A DNA stretch of 64,000 nt from Juglans regia. Lineage: Eukaryota; Streptophyta; Magnoliopsida; Fagales; Juglandaceae. The notes under the pieces were generated by a model. That model had not been told where the DNA came from. It made no database searches and saw only the letters and a list, made by a program, of their open reading frames with translations. Positions 22,048-33,659 of this stretch are shown here, piece by piece (the stretch's first letter is position 1; each line of letters opens with the position of its first letter). The position numbers and the translations under genes are program-made. The DNA is taken from positions 15,171,234 to 15,235,233 of the forward strand of contig NC_049903.1 in NCBI RefSeq assembly GCF_001411555.2. Direction: 5' to 3'.

Positions 22048-23667
22048 TCAATCACAAGCCGGAGGAATGCTTTGTTCATTTTTGAAGAAATTGGAGGGAT
22101 CAATGCTTCTCTTCGCACGCATCAACCTGTCCAGATTGCCCTTGAAATACTTACGCCCATATACTCGTGCACTCTTAATAAGGATTGTCTGATTATGACG
22201 TGAACTAGCAATACCGATATCAAGATCTCTATAGTTGAGAAAAGCCTCCCTTGGGGACTTTGATACGTACGGTCTCATCACCTTGTATAAGGTTCTTGCC
22301 AATTTACGGTAATGGTTCGTAGCCTCTGTACCTTCTTCTACCCATTCCACGTAATACTCTATCTTGAATATGTTTCCAGCCCTGTGCGGGAACGGAGTCT
22401 CTGATTCCGAAATCTCACTCATTCTTCCTCCATAAGGATTCCATTGCATCCATCCCTTTCCCCCTATTTTAATGAACACCTTCCATATGGATTCTAAACC
22501 AGTTTTTGGAATTGGTTCTTTCACATAATCAGACTTGCTTATGAAGGACGAGGCATCTGCCTTGGATGGCCTGACTAGTAAAGCATCCGTGGGAGTTCCG
22601 GTGGGGAAATGTGCCCAGAAAAGAGTGGACTCAATCCATGTCATTTCACCGCAGTCATCTTGCTGCAATCCTAGTTCGGGAAACCTCACATTCATCAAAC
22701 GGAGAAGGCTTTTAGATTTTCCCAGAAAGTGTCCAATGAAAATAACTTGAATCGTCTTCTTTCCTTTCTGACTTCCATCCACTGCTTGTAGAAATGCCCT
22801 TATGAAGACGTCTTTTGGTAGATTATGTGCAACCTCTTGCCAACGATAAACAACATCTGTTGCATTCTGTTTCAATGTCCTTGTAACGTTGAACACTGTC
22901 ACGATGGATGGAACTCGTACCAACTTTATTGTCCAGGAAATAATGACTCCAAAGCTTGCTCCACCACCTCCTCTAATGGCCCAAAACACATCCTCTCCCA
23001 TGGATTTTCTATCAAGGATCGATCCATTGACGGTGACTATTTGTGCATCGATTATATTATCTACAGAGAGGCCATACTTACGCATCAAGTTTCCATATCC
23101 ACCTCCAGAAAAGTGTCCACCCGTGCCCACGGTGGGACACACCCCAGCAGGGAAAGCATGGACTTTACTTTTCTCCGCAATTCTGTAATAAACCTCTCCA
23201 AGAGTAGCGCCAGCTTGAACCCATGCAGTCTCGGATGCTATATCAATGTGTAGAGCTCGGAAGTTGAACATGTCAAGGACTAGAAATGGATTCTTTGATA
23301 CATATGAAAGGCCCTCACTGTCATGGCCACCACTTCGAATCCTGATTTCCAAGCCATAACGCTGTGCACAAATAACAGTTGCTTGGATGTGAGAAATGTG
23401 TTTGGCAGTTATAATAGCGAGCGGTTTTGGGGTCGCAGATGTCAAAAACCTAGGGTTTTTTATGTAGGAGTTCAAAGCTAGGAGAAAAGAGGCATTGTTG
23501 GGGGTGTAGATGGCTTGGGAGACTTGGTGGAATGGTGAAGAATTATTTGAGAGGCATTGGAAAAACGTATGTAGATTAATTTGCTCTGAATTTGCACTTG
23601 AAATTGAGAACAAAATGGTTGCAAGAATGATTGGGATTGAAGGTAACCACAGGAATGAGGTCTTCAT
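22048..23667 (-). CDS. BBE-like FAD-linked oxidase, copy A (539 aa)
   Basis: A secreted or vacuolar flavoprotein oxidase of the BBE-like family (FAD_binding_4 plus C-terminal BBE domain), intronless and of the family's usual length. Residues 1-25 form a signal peptide (hydrophobic IPIILATILF, cleavage near SSA). FAD is expected to be attached twice: His115 in RSGGHDSEG and Cys177 in GVCPTVGTGGHFSGGGYG. Cys38 and Cys100 fit the conserved disulfide. The C-terminus carries WNPYGGRMSEI, LNYRDLDIG (Tyr479, equivalent to the proposed catalytic Tyr of cannabinoid synthases) and DPSNFFKNEQSIPP. The start is ATG 23667; the open frame extends 38 codons further only to a TTG, across the TATA box. Several N-glycosylation sequons (NNSS, NNAS, QNAT). 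Family members oxidise alkaloids, monolignols, carbohydrates or cannabinoid precursors; substrate here unknown. Confidence 0.95.
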   Translation of the reverse strand: MKTSFLWLPSIPIILATILFSISSANSEQINLHTFFQCLSNNSSPFHQVSQAIYTPNNASFLLALNSYIKNPRFLTSATPKPLAIITAKHISHIQATVICAQRYGLEIRIRSGGHDSEGLSYVSKNPFLVLDMFNFRALHIDIASETAWVQAGATLGEVYYRIAEKSKVHAFPAGVCPTVGTGGHFSGGGYGNLMRKYGLSVDNIIDAQIVTVNGSILDRKSMGEDVFWAIRGGGGASFGVIISWTIKLVRVPSIVTVFNVTRTLKQNATDVVYRWQEVAHNLPKDVFIRAFLQAVDGSQKGKKTIQVIFIGHFLGKSKSLLRLMNVRFPELGLQQDDCGEMTWIESTLFWAHFPTGTPTDALLVRPSKADASSFISKSDYVKEPIPKTGLESIWKVFIKIGGKGWMQWNPYGGRMSEISESETPFPHRAGNIFKIEYYVEWVEEGTEATNHYRKLARTLYKVMRPYVSKSPREAFLNYRDLDIGIASSRHNQTILIKSARVYGRKYFKGNLDRLMRAKRSIDPSNFFKNEQSIPPACD

Positions 23668-23762
23668 TCTGCTAATTAATTCTTTGTTTTGAGCTCTTGT
23701 GTCTATCTGTTGCTCTATTATAAGATCGATATGAGAGTAGTGATCGTGTCTAGGATCAATGC

Positions 23763-23772
23763 TATACTTATA
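23763..23772 (-). promoter_or_regulatory. TATA box of BBE copy A
   Basis: TATAAGTATA on the minus strand, 96 nt before the ATG; the same sequence and spacing recur in copies B and C. Confidence 0.75.
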
Positions 23773-23924
23773 AACTTTCAATTAATGTCATTTCATTGCA
23801 AGTCAATTGAACAATTAATGGATCTATTATGAAATCAAATCCAAATAGATCTTCTTTGTCAACTATTTGCAAGGTTTTTTTTTTTTTTCTGAAAAATGAT
23901 AATGATACCTCATCTGTAACCATA

Positions 23925-24039
23925 ATTATTGACTTTTTTTTTACCACTTCAAAAAATCACCAAACATGCGTTTTTTTGGAGATTTTAGGACTTTTTGCAC
24001 CGGATTTTTGTCGTTGCAGAAGCAAGATTTTTTGTAGTG
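23925..24039 (-). mobile_element. Broken CACTA tip upstream of BBE copy A
   Basis: Ends ttttttgtagtg at 24039 (minus strand CACTACAAAAAA). Present in B (34790-34905) and C (49645-49763), so older than the duplication. The opposite terminus is missing. Confidence 0.6.
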
Positions 24040-24239
24040 TCACTCAAAACAAATCCGGAAACTATATATTTGTAATGTCTCGTGTGTATAATTGTGTGCA
24101 CATACTATATTACCTGAGATCTTGGTCTCAAAATCAGTCAATAGAAAGGAAAATAGAATTTGAAATGATCAAAATCAGATCTTAACATTTTCTAAAGACC
24201 AAATTCGCAATAATTCAAAAATTCAAGTTGGTTGATGAG

Positions 24240-25000
24240 CCTGAACAATAACTCTATTATTGTCGACAGCATTACAATGAAAATTATTAAAATTAATGCC
24301 AGTCTTGTGATATTTCTTATGATAAGGATAAGTGTAGGTGGTATATGAGATCCTACATTACTTGAGAATGAGAAGTTTTTACTCTTTATAATATTTTAAT
24401 TATACCATTGATTAGTCTGTTTGGAATATAGGTCATGTGGCTTGGGTTTTCCATTAGGGTGTTACAGTTGGTATAAAAAAGTTTAAGTTACTGCAGACTT
24501 TAATATATGGGTTTGATAAAATCTGAGATTTTAGATTATGCAGACTTTAAGAAATGATTTTTATGACATTTGAGGTTTCAGATTCTACAAACTTTATGGA
24601 TTGAGATTTTCAAATACAAGGACTTTAATGAATGATTTTTAAGAAATCTAAGATTTTAGATTCTGCAGACTTTAATATATGGGTTTGATAAAATCTGAGA
24701 TTTTAGATTATGCGGACTTTAAGAAATTATTTTTATGACATTTGAGATTTCAGATTCTACAAGCTTTAAGGACTAAGATTTCAAATCTGAGGTTTTAAAT
24801 TCTATAGACGTTATGAATTGAGTTTTTGAAATCTAAGTTTTAGATTTTGCAAACATTGAGAAATAATTTTCATGACATTTGAGGTTTTAAGTTCTGCAGA
24901 CTTTACGATTGAATGAGCTCTATGGAACCTGATGTTTTAGATTTGACAGACTATATTATATGAGTTGATAAAATATGATGTTTTCATCTTTACGCTTGAA
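24240..25000 (+). mobile_element. LTR end, primer-binding site and repetitive leader of an old gypsy element, copy A
   Basis: The LTR ends ...gggtgttaca at 24466 and is followed by gttggtata, a decayed tRNA-Met primer-binding site. The leader then repeats gactttaatatatgggtttg at 24496 and 24668 (period 172 bp) with ttttagattatgcag and gacatttgaggtttcag blocks. No gag follows. The copy B junction is cleaner. Confidence 0.65.
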
Positions 25001-25460
25001 TTGAAAACATGATAGTTGACATAAAGCATGTTGTTGTGTTTGCGTAAAAGATTAGTAGATATGCAAACCATAAGACCAAAGTAGCAGAGGACTCGTACTT
25101 TGGGAATATTAGGGTGGACGAAATAATTATGGATTAAAATAGACATGGAGATGATTTGGTAGATAAGCATGCAAGTTTGTTTAAGATACTAATCAATTTT
25201 GAGGAATGGTATATAGGCCCAAGAGATTTCTTTAAAACCCGAAAGTATTTATTGGATGAGTTGGGCTATCATTAATGGGCAAACCCATTTGTAAAGCCCA
25301 TAAAAAGCCCAAAAAAATCCTAAATTGACCCAATGACCCAAAACCCAACCGAAAGCCCAAACCCAGCTGCACTAAGTCTATACGACGCAAGTATAAAAAA
25401 CAAATACCCAAGCACGTTGTCACGTACCTCTAAAACCTAGGGCTGTCATATGTATACATA

Positions 25461-26570
25461 AATGTTCTGAAACCTCTTTAGGGTTGCAGCCCCTTTCCCC
25501 AAGCCATAGAACCATGAAAGCAACATCCCAAAGGCTCATAGAACCATGAAAGCATCCCACACTATGCACTAGCTCCACGTATAACAACTCAAGTTGCCTA
25601 GCTCTTACCAACGCCTATGCATCGTCGCCTTCCGCCCACCTCTATGTCGTTCCAAGTCACAACACCTTTCGTCAAAACTCCTCAGTTTGCCACAAGTTGC
25701 ACGTCCACCTCTCCCCTTCACATTGCCAACCACTAGTCTAGCTACAAACCAATATCGCCCTCCTTCATATATATAACACAACCCATTGCACTGTCGGTCA
25801 CCTTCTATCCAAACTTGCACCTCCAACAAGTTAATACCTCAACCCAAACCACAAATGAACACCACAATGCCACAAGCCATGCTTAGTCGAGTCTCTATTT
25901 TAGACAACCCAAAACATAGCAGCCCCCTTGGAACACCATGATCCAGTATTATAAGGAAAATAGGGACAATATTTTGTTTTGTTTAATGAGCGATATTGAA
26001 AATAGGCCCAACTAACAATTTATGGATCAAATAGCTCTAAATAATTAGAATTTGGCGCAAGGAATTCTCATTAAAACCCCAAGATATTATTGGAAGTTGG
26101 ATTTATTTTGGACATGAGGATTAAGGTCCTGTATGAAATCCAAGCCCATGAATGTATCCAATTTCAAACAAACTGTGGTTACAGTTTTAGAATTCCCTTC
26201 ACGTTAAAATTTCTTAAACCCACTGCCTTATATATATTTAAACCCAAGCACATAATTTCTTTCCTCATCAAATCTAGGTTTTTCAGTTTCACAGCAACCG
26301 TCACACGTATTCCCCATGCAAAACGTTGTTATTTCATTGCACTTGCTCCCCAGCCCCATATCACCTATCAATTCCTTGGCTACAAGTCACAGAAGAGCTC
26401 CTCCCAAGCCGTCAGCTTCCATCTTGCGAAATCGAATAAAATAAATAAACAAGTTGATACGAGCTAACTCAAGCTCGAGCTTGAGTTAAAATCTTTTGAA
26501 ATAAGATTACTTATTTTAATAAATTTATATAGAATTTTGATAATAAATATTAGATTGAACTCTTATTGAA
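25461..26570. other. Non-coding LTR-like DNA with two TATA-like regions
   Basis: Two partly similar blocks begin near 25190 and 26050 (aattctcattaaaacccc against atttctttaaaacccg, each followed by a ttattgga block). The second runs into ccttatatatatttaaaccc, a plausible promoter, and a C-rich transcript-like stretch. Open frames here are short and featureless. Possibly tandem remnants of an LTR U3 region. Confidence 0.35.
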
Positions 26571-26588
26571 TCTAACCCCTTGTTGGAC

Positions 26589-27322
26589 AAATCAAAGATT
26601 CATCACTTGCTACAATGTAGTTACAAATAGGTAAATAATTTCAATTTCTAAGGTATCACAATAAATACAATTTCAAATAGTAAATCACTAATTATAGCAT
26701 CAACTAGGAAAACAAACTAAAAAAATTGTAGAAGAAAAGTTCTACAACTCTTATTCATTTCAGCCCCATTTTTTATGCAATATGACATAGGATTGCTTAA
26801 ACAACATTCTTTATTGTAAATAAATCAATGTAAATCAATGATTCATCACTTGTCACAATATGGTTACAAATAGGGAAACAATTCCAACTTTTAAGGTATC
26901 ACAATAAATTACAATTTCAAATGGTAGATCACTAATTATAACATCAATTAGGAAAACAAACTAAACAAATGGCAGAAAAAAAATTCATCCAACTCTTATT
27001 CACTTCAGCCCCATTTTTTATGTACAACAGCACATGATATAGCATTGCTTAAACATCATTCTTATTGCAAATAAATTAATGTAAATCAATGATTCATCAT
27101 GTGCCACAATATAGTTATAAATAGGTAAGTAATTCCAACTTCTAAAGTATCATAATAAATTACAATTTCAAATGGTAGATCCCTTATTATAGCATCAACT
27201 AGGAAAACAAACTAAAAAAATGGTAGAAGAAAATTCCTCCAACTCTTATTCACTTCAACCCCATTTCTAATGCATATATGACATAGGAGCCAACATTCTC
27301 ATTGCAAATAAATCAATGTAAA
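26589..27322. repeat. Tandem repeat, 3 units of about 245 bp
   Basis: The landmark gattcatcacttg(c/t)(t/c)acaat recurs at about 26596, 26839 and 27089. Each copy contains aatagg(t/g)aa, ggtatcacaataaa, atcaactaggaaaac and cagccccatttttta in the same order. Copies have diverged moderately. No coding potential. Confidence 0.85.
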
Positions 27323-28360
27323 TACGTTGGCTTTCACCTTTGAATATAGGAGTCAATTATACTTTTGATAGAGTTAGATAAGTGTGTAAAAGTTGGTGGT
27401 AATTTAAAGTAAATAAAATAAGATAAACACTTCAGTAGCCCCTAGAATTTTCAGCTTACCAGAACTACATATAGGGTATTGTGCATGAGAATGGAAGTTT
27501 GAAGAAAAGTTTCTGTAAGATTATTCTCACAATTTTCAAGATATTAAAAATTTCTCTCATCCTCACAATGCACCAAAAATATTTTGGGTGGGCTCAATTA
27601 CTTAAATCCACTAATCTGAACTAAGAGTAAGCAACTTATTGCTAAAAAGATAAATACTAATAATAAACACCTAGTCTAAAAATGAATGAAGCACAATAGA
27701 ATGAATAATAACCTGTAGAATAATAAATAAAAATAATAAACAACCTAATAATAATATCCAAGAATAACACAAATGAAAGCAATATCAACATGTTAAACTA
27801 TATTTTTTAGCACCAAGTACAAAAATAAAACACTACAAAAAATTATTTCATGTTCTCCATATTTCTCCATCATGTACAATTAGACTTTTACAAAAAACAG
27901 TAGTTTGCAACATTCCCTATACTTCTGCAATTCTAGTAAGTCAATTATTCAAGTAATGAAACCATCATATATGTCCAAGCTTTAAAAAAAAAAAAAAAAC
28001 TGTTTATCAACTAACATTCCAAAAACCTTATCCAGTTGGAAAGCTCCAATGAGTCAACAGGTTTTTTCCACAAAAATAACTACACCCTTACTTAAACAAC
28101 TTATTCTATAAGCATACTTCCTTTATCTGCTAATAGTAGATCAATTCACAAAGAAAAAAAAAAACTAGCTAGAAGCCAATCTCCATCAACCTATGATGCA
28201 AAACACATCATCTCATTAGCAACATAATATAACAAAATAAATATTTAATAATAAATATTTATGATTATACCAAAAGCCAACAACCTATAAGCAATTCACG
28301 TCAAGACAATAAAATCTCTTTATAAGTTGGTTCTTCTCTCTACAAAATGAGAGAGAAAAA
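27323..28360. other. AT-rich DNA without recognised features
   Basis: Nothing coding was seen. It may include the 3' non-coding end of the adjacent hAT element, but no terminal inverted repeat was found. Confidence 0.4.
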
Positions 28361-29576
28361 TCAGTTAAGACAAAATCTCAATAAGTTAAGACAAGTTCTA
28401 GATGGCAATGAAAAATCACTAAATAAAATTATACTTAATGTTGATGGTTTTTTCAAATCATGAAATACCCGAACCCAATCAGCTCCACATAAAAACATTT
28501 TTGTTGTTTCAATAGATATTGATGCACGACAATGATCAATCACTCTACCACCAACACTAAACGTAGATTCTGAAGCCACTGAAGTAATTGGAATTGACAA
28601 AATATAACGTGTCATCTTAGATAAAATGCGGTACTTTAGATCATTAACCTTCCATCACTCCAAGCATCGAAATGTGAACCTAAATCCTCACTACAAATAT
28701 ATACACATTCTTCTAAGTAAACATCCAAATCTGATTTCACTAGTTGAATGGTATCAAAACTTCTAACAAATGATTCAAATATAGACCTGCCACTCATCAC
28801 ATTCTTTCCCACAGCATTGACAAAACCACCACAAGAAGAACCTATGGCTCAAGCATTTTCATGTCCACTTGACTCCACATGAACTAAATTATAATATTCA
28901 GCATATTCATTATATAGCTCATATAAGATTCTCAAGATGGTTTCTATGTTTCTAGTGGCTTCATGTTCTGAATAAATTACTGGAAAACAAAATCGAACAA
29001 GCATCATTTTGAACCTTGGCTCCAAAACTTCAGCTACTGCCATAAGCAAGTTACATTCCCCCCAATATTTCTCAAACTCCGTATTCATCTTCACAACCAT
29101 TACTCGTATGTAATTATTTTGGTCAAGAGACTTCGTGTTCAGCCCATCTTTTATTCTCCATACCTCAGAAAGGAATAAGTTAGCGGTTGGATAATCAGTT
29201 CTTGAGATAATATTTTCACTTTTATCCAATTTTCAACGTTTGGAGCATAATTAAAACCTCGATCTCTATCTCCATATCTTGGAAAGACTTCTTTAAACTC
29301 TAAGGCTGTAGCTAGCATTAGGTAATTGTTATTCCATCGAGTATAAACATTGAAAATAAGTTTCTTTGTTGGTAATTGTAACTGTTTTGCAATATCACTC
29401 AATTGCTTGATAAAAGCTTCTAATGCAACCAAGTATTTCACCCATTCTCGAACACAATCAACAATTTCACCAATCTCGCTATGGCCATCTTTAACCAATA
29501 AATTTGTTATATGTGTGCAACAATGCACATGAAAAAGCTTCCCGTCGACAGATAACTTCTTTTTCAAAGAGAACAT
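28361..29576 (-). pseudogene. hAT-family transposase remnant (DUF4413 and dimerisation domain)
   Basis: In order on the minus strand: HVHCCTHITNLLVKDG and VYTRWNNNYLMLATAL (RNase-H-like core of plant RICESLEEPER-type hAT transposases), MVVKMNTEFEKYWGECNLLM (DUF4413), and ILSIPITSVASESTFSVGGR with FLCGADWVR (hAT C-terminal dimerisation). The N-terminal BED finger and first catalytic segment are missing. The three parts are in different frames, and a stop interrupts the linker before the dimerisation domain. Sequence homology stops at about 29580, where LTR sequence begins. Confidence 0.88.
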
Positions 29577-29589
29577 CTTTGAGAACCCT

Positions 29590-32200
29590 TAAAAGTATAT
29601 TAATTCATTTGTTCAACCAAAATATCTATATTCCTTCAAAGGGAAATAAAGAAGTTCTCAATAACATAAATTAAAAACTCCACAAAGACTCAAAAATTCC
29701 TTAACCCAACACATCAAAATATCCAAAAATAATCAATTTACTAACTATGACTCAAATAAGTATTTGTACCCTCATACACTTATTCATCTATGATCATCAC
29801 ACCTTACTAAAACTTCCTACTCTTGTTCTCCAACTGAACTATCAAAATTATCTGAAAAATGTTTGGATTTAAGGGGTGAGTTATTAACAACTCAGTAAGC
29901 AGATGACGTATACTAGTATGTAAATCAGAGTTCAGAATGCAGAACAAAATACTTTCTTTCAGAATGCAGAATACAGAATATTTGTTTTCAGAATGCAAAG
30001 TCAAAACATGTTATAAAAAATATCAGAGCGAAACATCACATCTTATCTTATCATATCAGAATAGAGATCATGTTTAACCCCAGTAGTAGGATTGTGCAAA
30101 GCCCTGCGGCCAACCGAATAGAAATAGAATGTGAATATTTCCCTTATTATTCTCGGAGCCCCAAATGTGCATACAGGAAAGACCACGCAGAAAATCACTT
30201 TTCTTCTAAAGTGGGTGCAACAGAAATAGAAAATTTAGCACCAACCCGAATAGAGACCACAGTTTTACACCAGTGGTAAGGTCAGAACGGAATAGAAACA
30301 GAAACAAAATGTTATGCCAGAGATTTTCAGAAATCAAATCATATCATATCAGAGAATATAACATCTTCATAACAGACCATAATCAGATCACAAAAACATA
30401 ATTTATGCACAAAATTTTATATTCGTTCTCTTTTACATAGTTCAGAAACAAAATGTCAAAATAGCTCATGTCTACACCAGTCATGCCAGAAAATACTTTA
30501 TTCTTAAACAGAATCTCATGGGTAATGCAAAACAGATAATTGAGGTAGTTCAAATTTCTTTTCATAACCAAACATGTATATTTTTCAAGAATCAGCCTCA
30601 ACCCATTTTTATTTTTATGCGCAGTCTAGTATAGAAATCTCGTTTACCTGGACTTCTTAACTTTTCAGAATTTTCTAAAAAAATGCCGAACACTTATTAC
30701 TCGTCACCTATAAAATAATCACGTAGTTCCTGTAAATTTCAATTGAACACATATTTCGATATTTAAGTCTAAACTTCTAAAATAACCTATTTTAATAGCT
30801 CAAAACCTTAAATTTCTCTTAATTCTAAAATACCATCACTTTCTAAATTAATCATTTTCCACTTAATAACTCATGCTAAAACATTAAAGTCTAACTTATT
30901 TACTATTGAAGTTCAACTATACAATATAAAATTGGATAACATAATTATATCAAAATCTATTAAAGTAGACAAAGCAAAAATATCATTTAATTGAAATAGA
31001 CTTAATTAGTTTTAAAGTATTTAAAATAAAACTAAAATCTTATTATAATACACTACTGAATACTTAAAAATTTATTTTGAAAAGAAAAGTATTTTCTATG
31101 GACTTTCTTATTAGTCAAATAGAGCCATGCAAAGCAAGTTTAATATAAAAATATGCCCCATGAGCTATCATGGTGACAAGGGCATTTTAGGAATGTAAAA
31201 TCATAAACTGTTTGGGAAAAGCATGAATACAAAAGGAATATTGAGTTTGTAAAACAAAACTCCAGACCAAACAATGCAATAGAGGCATCCATACTCACCG
31301 ATAGAGTGGAGCTGCGATGTAGCTGGGTGTTCTAGGCAGCGGTTATCATGACAGCGGAGCAGTGAGAGAGAGATAGAGAATGGAGAGTAAAATACTGAGA
31401 GAGAAAGAGAGTAAGCCGTGAGAGGGAGAGAGATCACACAGGATACTCATCGAGTGGGCAGGGATGCGGTGGCGACAAGGTGGTTGGGCAGTGGCAGATC
31501 ACGGAGGGATTGGGGTGTCGGCGTCACTGGGCTTCCCTTTGTTGAGGCTGGTGGCACCGAATAAGATGAAGTGCCCTGTTTTGAGATGCAAAAACAGAGG
31601 TCCTTCGGTGTGTTTGAGGGTGGTTTTTTCCGACGTGGGTTCACGGCTGGCTATGGCAGTGAGGTCTGGGCAGAGGTTTACGTGGGGTGGATGAACCGGG
31701 TGGCAACTATGTAGAGGTGTCAATTGGTTGTTGGCCATGCTTGGGTGCTGCTCGCGATTGCTGAAGTTGCCTGAATGGTGGACGTTCCCAACGCAACAGT
31801 TTGTTGTTGCGACAGCGTGGAGTTGGCTCTCAATGGTGCATGGATGCGACAAAAGCTAGTAGCTTCCGGAGGAACTACCGTGACTTACAACAACAAGGAA
31901 AAGCCGAGAGGTAAATGAGAGAGGTGGTTTGTAGAGGGTGGAGGCTTGTGGTGGATGATGGTTTGTGGATGGTGCTGCTTCTGTGCGTGGGTGGAGACTG
32001 TCGTGAGAGGTTTGCATAGCTTGGTAAACTATCACATGTAGGCCATATGCATGTATATATTTATAGGCGATGAAAAAAAACAACCCTAGAGAATGAGAGG
32101 AAAGAGACATGCATCATGCGTGCCGTGGAAAACGAACATGATGAAGCCGTGCATGAAGAGAAATCTGTGGGGCTGTGCGATGAACTTGTGAAGTGAAAAC
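29590..32200 (-). mobile_element. Long gypsy LTR remnant, minus orientation
   Basis: Shares an ordered series of blocks with the solo LTR at 56101-58859: caccatcaaaattatctgaa-type phrase, aaggggtgagttat, caactcagtaagcag, tcatgtctacacca, acctggacttcttagcttttcag-type phrase, then a G-rich purine zone (31300-32000 here) and a start like cctagagaatgagag. Both termini are eroded. The purine-rich part yields many long but meaningless open frames. Confidence 0.75.
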
Positions 32201-32481
32201 TTATAAATATGTAGTGTTTACCGATACAGCTCTGCTACGTACAGTCACGAATGGAAGTCGGCATGCAATCATCTGACGTAAGCGTCACATCAGTGTTAAT
32301 GAAAAATTAGAAAAAAAAAAAAGAGAAGAAGGTTAAAGAAGAATTTGCAAACCCACTTCGCAGAGCTCTCCCGGTTCGTAATCTGCAGATCTCTCCCAGT
32401 TCGCAAACCCAATTTCAGTTCTTAATCAAGTCCCCTCGATCGGCTTCTTCAAATTTTCAAATCAAGATCAAGAACCCGACA

Positions 32482-32660
32482 ATGGTGTCTCTTTTTCCTA
32501 CAAGGCATAAAAGCTTGAGCCAGAGATTACCAAAGATGTCAACTGCTTCCAAATTGCATCGGTCTTTCGCTCCTTTAAGACTGGCAGCCAGATTGGTGTC
32601 TCCGTTGAGGAGCAGAAAAGTTGTACAAAAGAGTGATGGGCTAACAAGTGAATTGAGAAA
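32482..32660 (+). pseudogene. Exon-like fragment, Arg/Ser-rich N-terminus, identity unknown
   Basis: After a leader with repeated ctctccc(g/a)gttcg phrases, an ATG opens a frame reading MVSLFPTRHKSLSQRLPKM and continuing basic and Ser-rich with no acidic residue for about 45 codons, which resembles a mitochondrial targeting sequence. The frame is cut by a small MITE at 32661. I do not recognise the protein. Further down, ttcttgtacag then tttgcaaaaagagttatcaag (about 32937-32965) looks like an intron end and exon. It may be the 5' end of a lost or transposon-captured host gene. Confidence 0.3.
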
Positions 32661-32744
32661 CACTACAAGAAAACTGCTTATTTGTGACAAATAGTCATTT
32701 TCATCGTAAATAATACGTCAAATATACTCATTTTCCGTGTAGTG
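32661..32744. mobile_element. 84-bp CACTA MITE with 3-bp target duplication
   Basis: The ends cactacaagaaaactg and cattttccgtgtagtg are imperfect inverted repeats. The flanks are aaa (32658-32660) and aaa (32745-32747), the 3-bp duplication expected of CACTA elements. Confidence 0.8.
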
Positions 32745-33659
32745 AAACCTTCCAACTTTATCATCAATGCGAATCTGAACTCAAGTGGTATATAAGGGGG
32801 GAACTTGTTTGAAAGCTATTGATTTCTTTTGATGTGTTTGGTCTGTGATACTTGTACACTTTCTTCCTGTCCATAGTTCTATTATTCTTTTTCCTCCTTT
32901 GTGTGGTGTGAGTTTGTCCAGTCCAGTTTGATGTTCTTGTACAGGTTTGCAAAAAGAGTTATCAAGATCTCAATAAGCCATGGATTCTCTCTCTCTCTCT
33001 CTTAAAAAAAAAAAGAGAAGTGAGATAGTCCGAGAGCTTAGAGTTCACATTGACAGAGATGCAGAGGGAGAGAGAGAGGTTAAAGGAGAAGGGAGATGGG
33101 GCATATACGGGGAGAGGTGGGCCCACGATTGCACCACGATTGCATAGGGCGACTTTATTTTTTACTTGCGGCGTAGAGACTTGCAACCGGGTTTGGGCTT
33201 TCCGTGGGTCTTGGGTCTGAGATCAATTTATAATTCTTCTTTTGGGCTTTCTATGGGCTTGACAAATGGGTTTGCGAATTTAATGAACCTAACTAAATTA
33301 TTGAGTTTCTCTAAATATTCGTAGACCAAGTCGAATTATAAATTCTAATAAATTGGGTTTGAGTTCAATATAAGTGTAACTCATTCGATAAATACTTTTT
33401 AAGTTTTAAAGAAATCTCTTGGAACTATATACCATTCCTAAGAATTGACTAGTATCTCAAGCAAACTTGCATATTTAACTGCCACATCATCTCCATGTCT
33501 ATTTTAATCCCGAATTATTTCGTTGACCCTAATATTCCCAAAGTACGAGTCCTCTGCTACCTTGGTCTTAGGGTTCGCATATCTACTAATCCTTTACACA
33601 TACACAACAACACGCTTCATGTCAACTACACTATGTTTTCAATTGAAGCGTAAAGATGA

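Larger units (their letters stand above)
20995..25460 (-). repeat. Segmental duplication copy A (BBE-like gene plus flanks)
   Basis: Aligns with copy C (47145-52215) from ttccaat-gtttg at the left through the gene and its upstream DNA to cctagg-ctgtcat at the right, and with copy B (33160-36830, inverted) over the gene and upstream part. Copy-specific insertion: 21369-21677. Confidence 0.9.

Noticed and set aside
22825..23253. 142-codon frame opposite the BBE gene, conserved in B and C
   Set aside because: It is the antisense shadow of the conserved FAD-binding region; conservation follows from the coding strand.
23668..23781. N-terminal 38-residue extension of BBE copy A (and equivalents in B and C)
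   Set aside because: The extension starts at TTG, spans the TATA box and precedes a standard signal peptide; the ATG at 23667 fits the family.
31464..31852. Overlapping frames on both strands near 31.5 kb
   Set aside because: Purine-rich LTR segment; no homology and frames open on both strands.
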